From Gammaproteobacteria bacterium (GTDB lineage Bacteria > Pseudomonadota > Gammaproteobacteria > Coxiellales > Coxiellaceae), in the NCBI GenBank assembly GCA_022600315.1, contig JAHZKQ010000093.1:1-7566 (forward strand): a stretch of DNA of 7,566 nt, in the 5' to 3' direction. Every line of letters starts with the position of its first letter. Position 1 is the first letter of the stretch. A program made the translations under genes and the position numbers. Shown here piece by piece: positions 5,408-7,566 of the stretch. A model generated the notes under the pieces. That model was not told the origin of the DNA, searched no databases, and saw only the letters and a program-made list of their open reading frames with translations.

Positions 5408-6940
5408 TTATAAAAGTAAAGTTCGGATATCTGCCAATCGATCGGCCAGATAAGTGACAAACCGCGCACCCGTTGCCCCGTCGATGACGCGATGATCATA
5501 CGACAAACTCAGTGGCAACATCAAGCGCGGAATAAAATCAGCCGTCTGTGACTGATAAATGGGTTTATACGCAGAACGCGAGACCCCAAGAATCGCAACT
5601 TCAGGCGCATTAATGATGGGCGTAAAAAACCCGCCGCCAATGCCGCCTAAACTAGAAATAGTGAAACAACCACCCGACATATCCTTCATACTAAGACCTG
5701 TGGTGCGCGCTTTATTGCTAATTTCACCCAATTCTGCAGCTAACTCAAATAAACTTTTTTTATCCACATCACGAATAACTGGTACCACCAATCCACCAGG
5801 CGTATCAACCGCCACACCAATATGAAAATATTTTTTAAGTATTAACTCACCACCATTTGCTGCCAGCGATGCATTAAAAGTTGGGAATTCTTTGAGTGCA
5901 GCCACCACGGCTTTCATGATAAAAGCAATCGGCGTCAAACGCACGCCTTGTTGTTTAGCATATTCTTTCTGTTCTTGACGAAAAGCCTCGAGTTCAGTGA
6001 TATCAGCCTCATGCGTTTGGGTAATATGTGGAATCGATACCCAATTGCGATGCAAACTGGGGCCGGAAATTTTTTGGATTTTTGACAACGATTTGGTTTC
6101 TACCGGGCCAAATTTGCTGAAATCTACTGCTGGCAATGGCGGCAGACCTGTCATGACGCCACCACTGGCTCCACCACCGACAAGTTTTTTTATGTCTTCT
6201 TTAGTAATACGCCCTTTTTCACCACTGCCTTTAACACTCGCCAAGTTAATATCAAGCTCATGCGCTAAACGTCGCACCGCAGGACCGGCATGCACGCTAG
6301 CATTATTGGTCGCAGCTGGCGCCGATTTTGATTCAGCGGATTTCACAGGCGTTGGTGCCAATTCTGGCTCAGCGGGTTTCGCAGCAACTGCGATTGCTGC
6401 TGTGGTCTTAATAGTTAAAATTAAATCCCCTTTTGACACTTTATCACCAACTTTAATATTGACCTGATCAACTTTACCAGCCAACGGCGAAGGTACTTCC
6501 ATCGTCGCTTTATCGCCTTCTAAGGTGATTAATGGATCTTCAGCATTCACTTCATCACCGACCTTAGCAACCACCTCAATCACATCAACATCTGTCGCAT
6601 CGCCAATATCTGGCACACGCACTTCTTGAGTGGTTTCAGTTGTTGGTGCATTAGGCGTTGCTTTAGGTGCAGAAGTTTCCTCGACTGCAGGTTCAGCCAC
6701 AGCATCAGCGGTTACTGTTAAAATTAAATCACCCATGGAAACTTTATCGCCGACTTTAATCGATACCGCATCGACTGTACCCGCTAATGGTGATGGTACC
6801 TCCATAGTGGCCTTATCACCTTCCAGAGTGATCAACGAATCTTCCGCTGAAATGGTATCGCCAGGCTTAACAAAGACTTCAATGACATCGACCTTTTCAG
6901 CGCCGCCAATATCTGGGATCCGTATTTGTGATTTACTCAC
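5408..6940 (-). CDS. aceF: Dihydrolipoyllysine acetyltransferase, E2 of the pyruvate dehydrogenase complex
   Basis: A 510-aa E2 subunit that carries the acetyl group from E1 on swinging lipoyl arms to CoA and forms the core of the complex. Domain order: lipoyl domain 1 (about 4-78, lipoyl Lys43 in GDKATMEV); Ala/Pro/Thr-rich linker; lipoyl domain 2 (about 105-178, Lys144 in the same motif); a second Ala/Pro linker; peripheral subunit-binding domain (about 217-254, AVRRLAHELDINLASVKGSGEKGRI); and the catalytic acetyltransferase domain ending with the active site YDHRVIDGA (H483, D487). Two lipoyl domains rather than the three of E. coli make it shorter than that homologue. Translation starts at a GTG, directed by GAGGAG six bases upstream; the next residues SKSQIRIPDIG are typical. 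It is 13 bp downstream of aceE and 16 bp upstream of lpdA. Confidence 0.97.
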   Translation of the reverse strand: MSKSQIRIPDIGGAEKVDVIEVFVKPGDTISAEDSLITLEGDKATMEVPSPLAGTVDAVSIKVGDKVSMGDLILTVTADAVAEPAVEETSAPKATPNAPTTETTQEVRVPDIGDATDVDVIEVVAKVGDEVNAEDPLITLEGDKATMEVPSPLAGKVDQVNIKVGDKVSKGDLILTIKTTAAIAVAAKPAEPELAPTPVKSAESKSAPAATNNASVHAGPAVRRLAHELDINLASVKGSGEKGRITKEDIKKLVGGGASGGVMTGLPPLPAVDFSKFGPVETKSLSKIQKISGPSLHRNWVSIPHITQTHEADITELEAFRQEQKEYAKQQGVRLTPIAFIMKAVVAALKEFPTFNASLAANGGELILKKYFHIGVAVDTPGGLVVPVIRDVDKKSLFELAAELGEISNKARTTGLSMKDMSGGCFTISSLGGIGGGFFTPIINAPEVAILGVSRSAYKPIYQSQTADFIPRLMLPLSLSYDHRVIDGATGARFVTYLADRLADIRTLLL

Positions 6941-6946
6941 TTTTTT

Positions 6947-6952
6947 CTCCTC
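6947..6952 (-). promoter_or_regulatory. Ribosome-binding site of aceF (decides the GTG start)
   Basis: GAGGAG on the minus strand, six bases before the GTG at 6940. It is the strongest Shine-Dalgarno in the window and lies within the 13-bp aceE-aceF gap. It favours the GTG, since the nearby ATGATG at the end of aceE leads into a frame that stops within a few codons. Confidence 0.8.
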
Positions 6953-6953
6953 A

Positions 6954-7566
6954 TCATACCGTCACAGGATCGGGACGATCGGTTTTAATACCAAGCTTTT
7001 TAATTGCCGCCGGCAAAATCGTGGCCGGCAAATCACCTTGCTCAACTAAGGCCGTTAATGCCGTATAAGCAATCATCTTGGCATCAACTTCAAAAAATTC
7101 CCGTAAAGCTTCACGGGTATCGCTGCGACCAAAACCATTGGTGCCTAATGCATAATAAGCTGTTGGCACCGCAGTGTGGATTTGATCAGCATATAATTTA
7201 ATATAATCCGTGGCCGCAATAACCGGTCCAGCATGTTTGGCTAGACATTCGGTCACATAAGGGACTTTTGGCTTTTTAGGTTGTAAACGATTATGGCGTT
7301 CTACATGCTCGATATCACGCCGCAATTCGTTAAAACTCGTTGCACTCCAAACTGTGCTTGAAACTTTAAATTCTTTTTCAAGAATTTCCGCCGCTTTAAT
7401 GACTTCACGAAAAATTGTTCCAGAACCCATTAATTGCACCTGCAATTTATTTTTAAGTTTGGTTTTTTGGAATAAATATAAACCCTTAATAATCCCCTCT
7501 TCAACACCTTCAGGCATTGCCGGATGGGTATAATTCTCATTCATCACGGTAATGTAATAAAACACA
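6954..7566 (-). CDS. aceE: Pyruvate dehydrogenase E1 component (homodimeric type), C-terminal part
   Basis: About 204 codons of the 3' end are present; the gene enters from the right edge. The homodimeric E1 decarboxylates pyruvate with thiamine diphosphate and reductively acetylates the lipoyl groups of E2. Recognisable blocks of the C-terminal domain, in order, are VFYYITVMNENY, MPEGVEEGIIKGLYLF, QLMGSGTIFREV, VWSATSFNELRRD, ATDYIKLYADQI and ALGTNGFGRSDTREALREFFEVD. All match AceE rather than the two-subunit E1 alpha/beta type. E. coli has Asp where this protein has Asn in GTNGFGRSD, probably a neutral change. The frame is intact to its TGA at 6956-6954. The thiamine-binding region and the operon promoter lie outside the window. 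Confidence 0.96.
   Translation of the reverse strand, partial: VFYYITVMNENYTHPAMPEGVEEGIIKGLYLFQKTKLKNKLQVQLMGSGTIFREVIKAAEILEKEFKVSSTVWSATSFNELRRDIEHVERHNRLQPKKPKVPYVTECLAKHAGPVIAATDYIKLYADQIHTAVPTAYYALGTNGFGRSDTREALREFFEVDAKMIAYTALTALVEQGDLPATILPAAIKKLGIKTDRPDPVTV

Noticed and set aside
5997..6467. 156-aa plus-strand ORF opposite aceF
   Set aside because: Antisense shadow of the Ala/Pro-rich linker and catalytic domain coding sequence; low-complexity product.
6630..7049. 139-aa plus-strand ORF opposite aceF/aceE
   Set aside because: Antisense shadow crossing two real genes and their intergenic gap.

Overview
The window reads as ordinary chromosome from a fairly AT-rich gammaproteobacterium. 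The pyruvate dehydrogenase operon (homodimeric E1, two-lipoyl E2, E3), a BioC-type methyltransferase, ComF, MsrB and a b561-type cytochrome fit that class. The Rpn-family PD-(D/E)XK protein with a GMQQ repeat tract, and an orphan ORF with no recognisable family, are reminiscent of host-associated Legionellales/Coxiella-like genomes. That placement is inference from gene content and composition and is not proven by the sequence.

Left part (1-1623): a partial msrB and an upstream, divergent BioC-like methyltransferase lie on the minus strand and are probably co-transcribed (12-bp gap). A cytochrome b561 gene lies on the plus strand. They share a 79-bp divergent promoter region. Middle part (1609-3516): cytochrome b561 converges on an Rpn nuclease/transposase-like gene, which sits 70 bp downstream of comF, both on the minus strand. 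A 10-bp inverted repeat marks the convergent junction. A 13-bp direct repeat brackets comF.

Gene-poor stretch (3403-3969): 567 bp holding one uncertain 88-109 aa ORF, a 7-bp inverted repeat upstream of comF and a clear GC-containing hairpin whose T-tract lies on the plus strand. Right part (3970-7566): the pyruvate dehydrogenase operon on the minus strand, aceE (C-terminal part only)-aceF-lpdA, with tight spacings of 13 and 16 bp and strong Shine-Dalgarno sequences. Its three products assemble into one complex converting pyruvate to acetyl-CoA.

I see no CRISPR array, tRNA, rRNA, complete insertion sequence or clear new multi-gene system. The items most worth a second look are the BioC-like protein with an eroded SAM motif, the 12-bp tandem repeat in the Rpn gene, the orphan ORF whose best ribosome-binding site points into another frame, and the orientation of the hairpin after lpdA.
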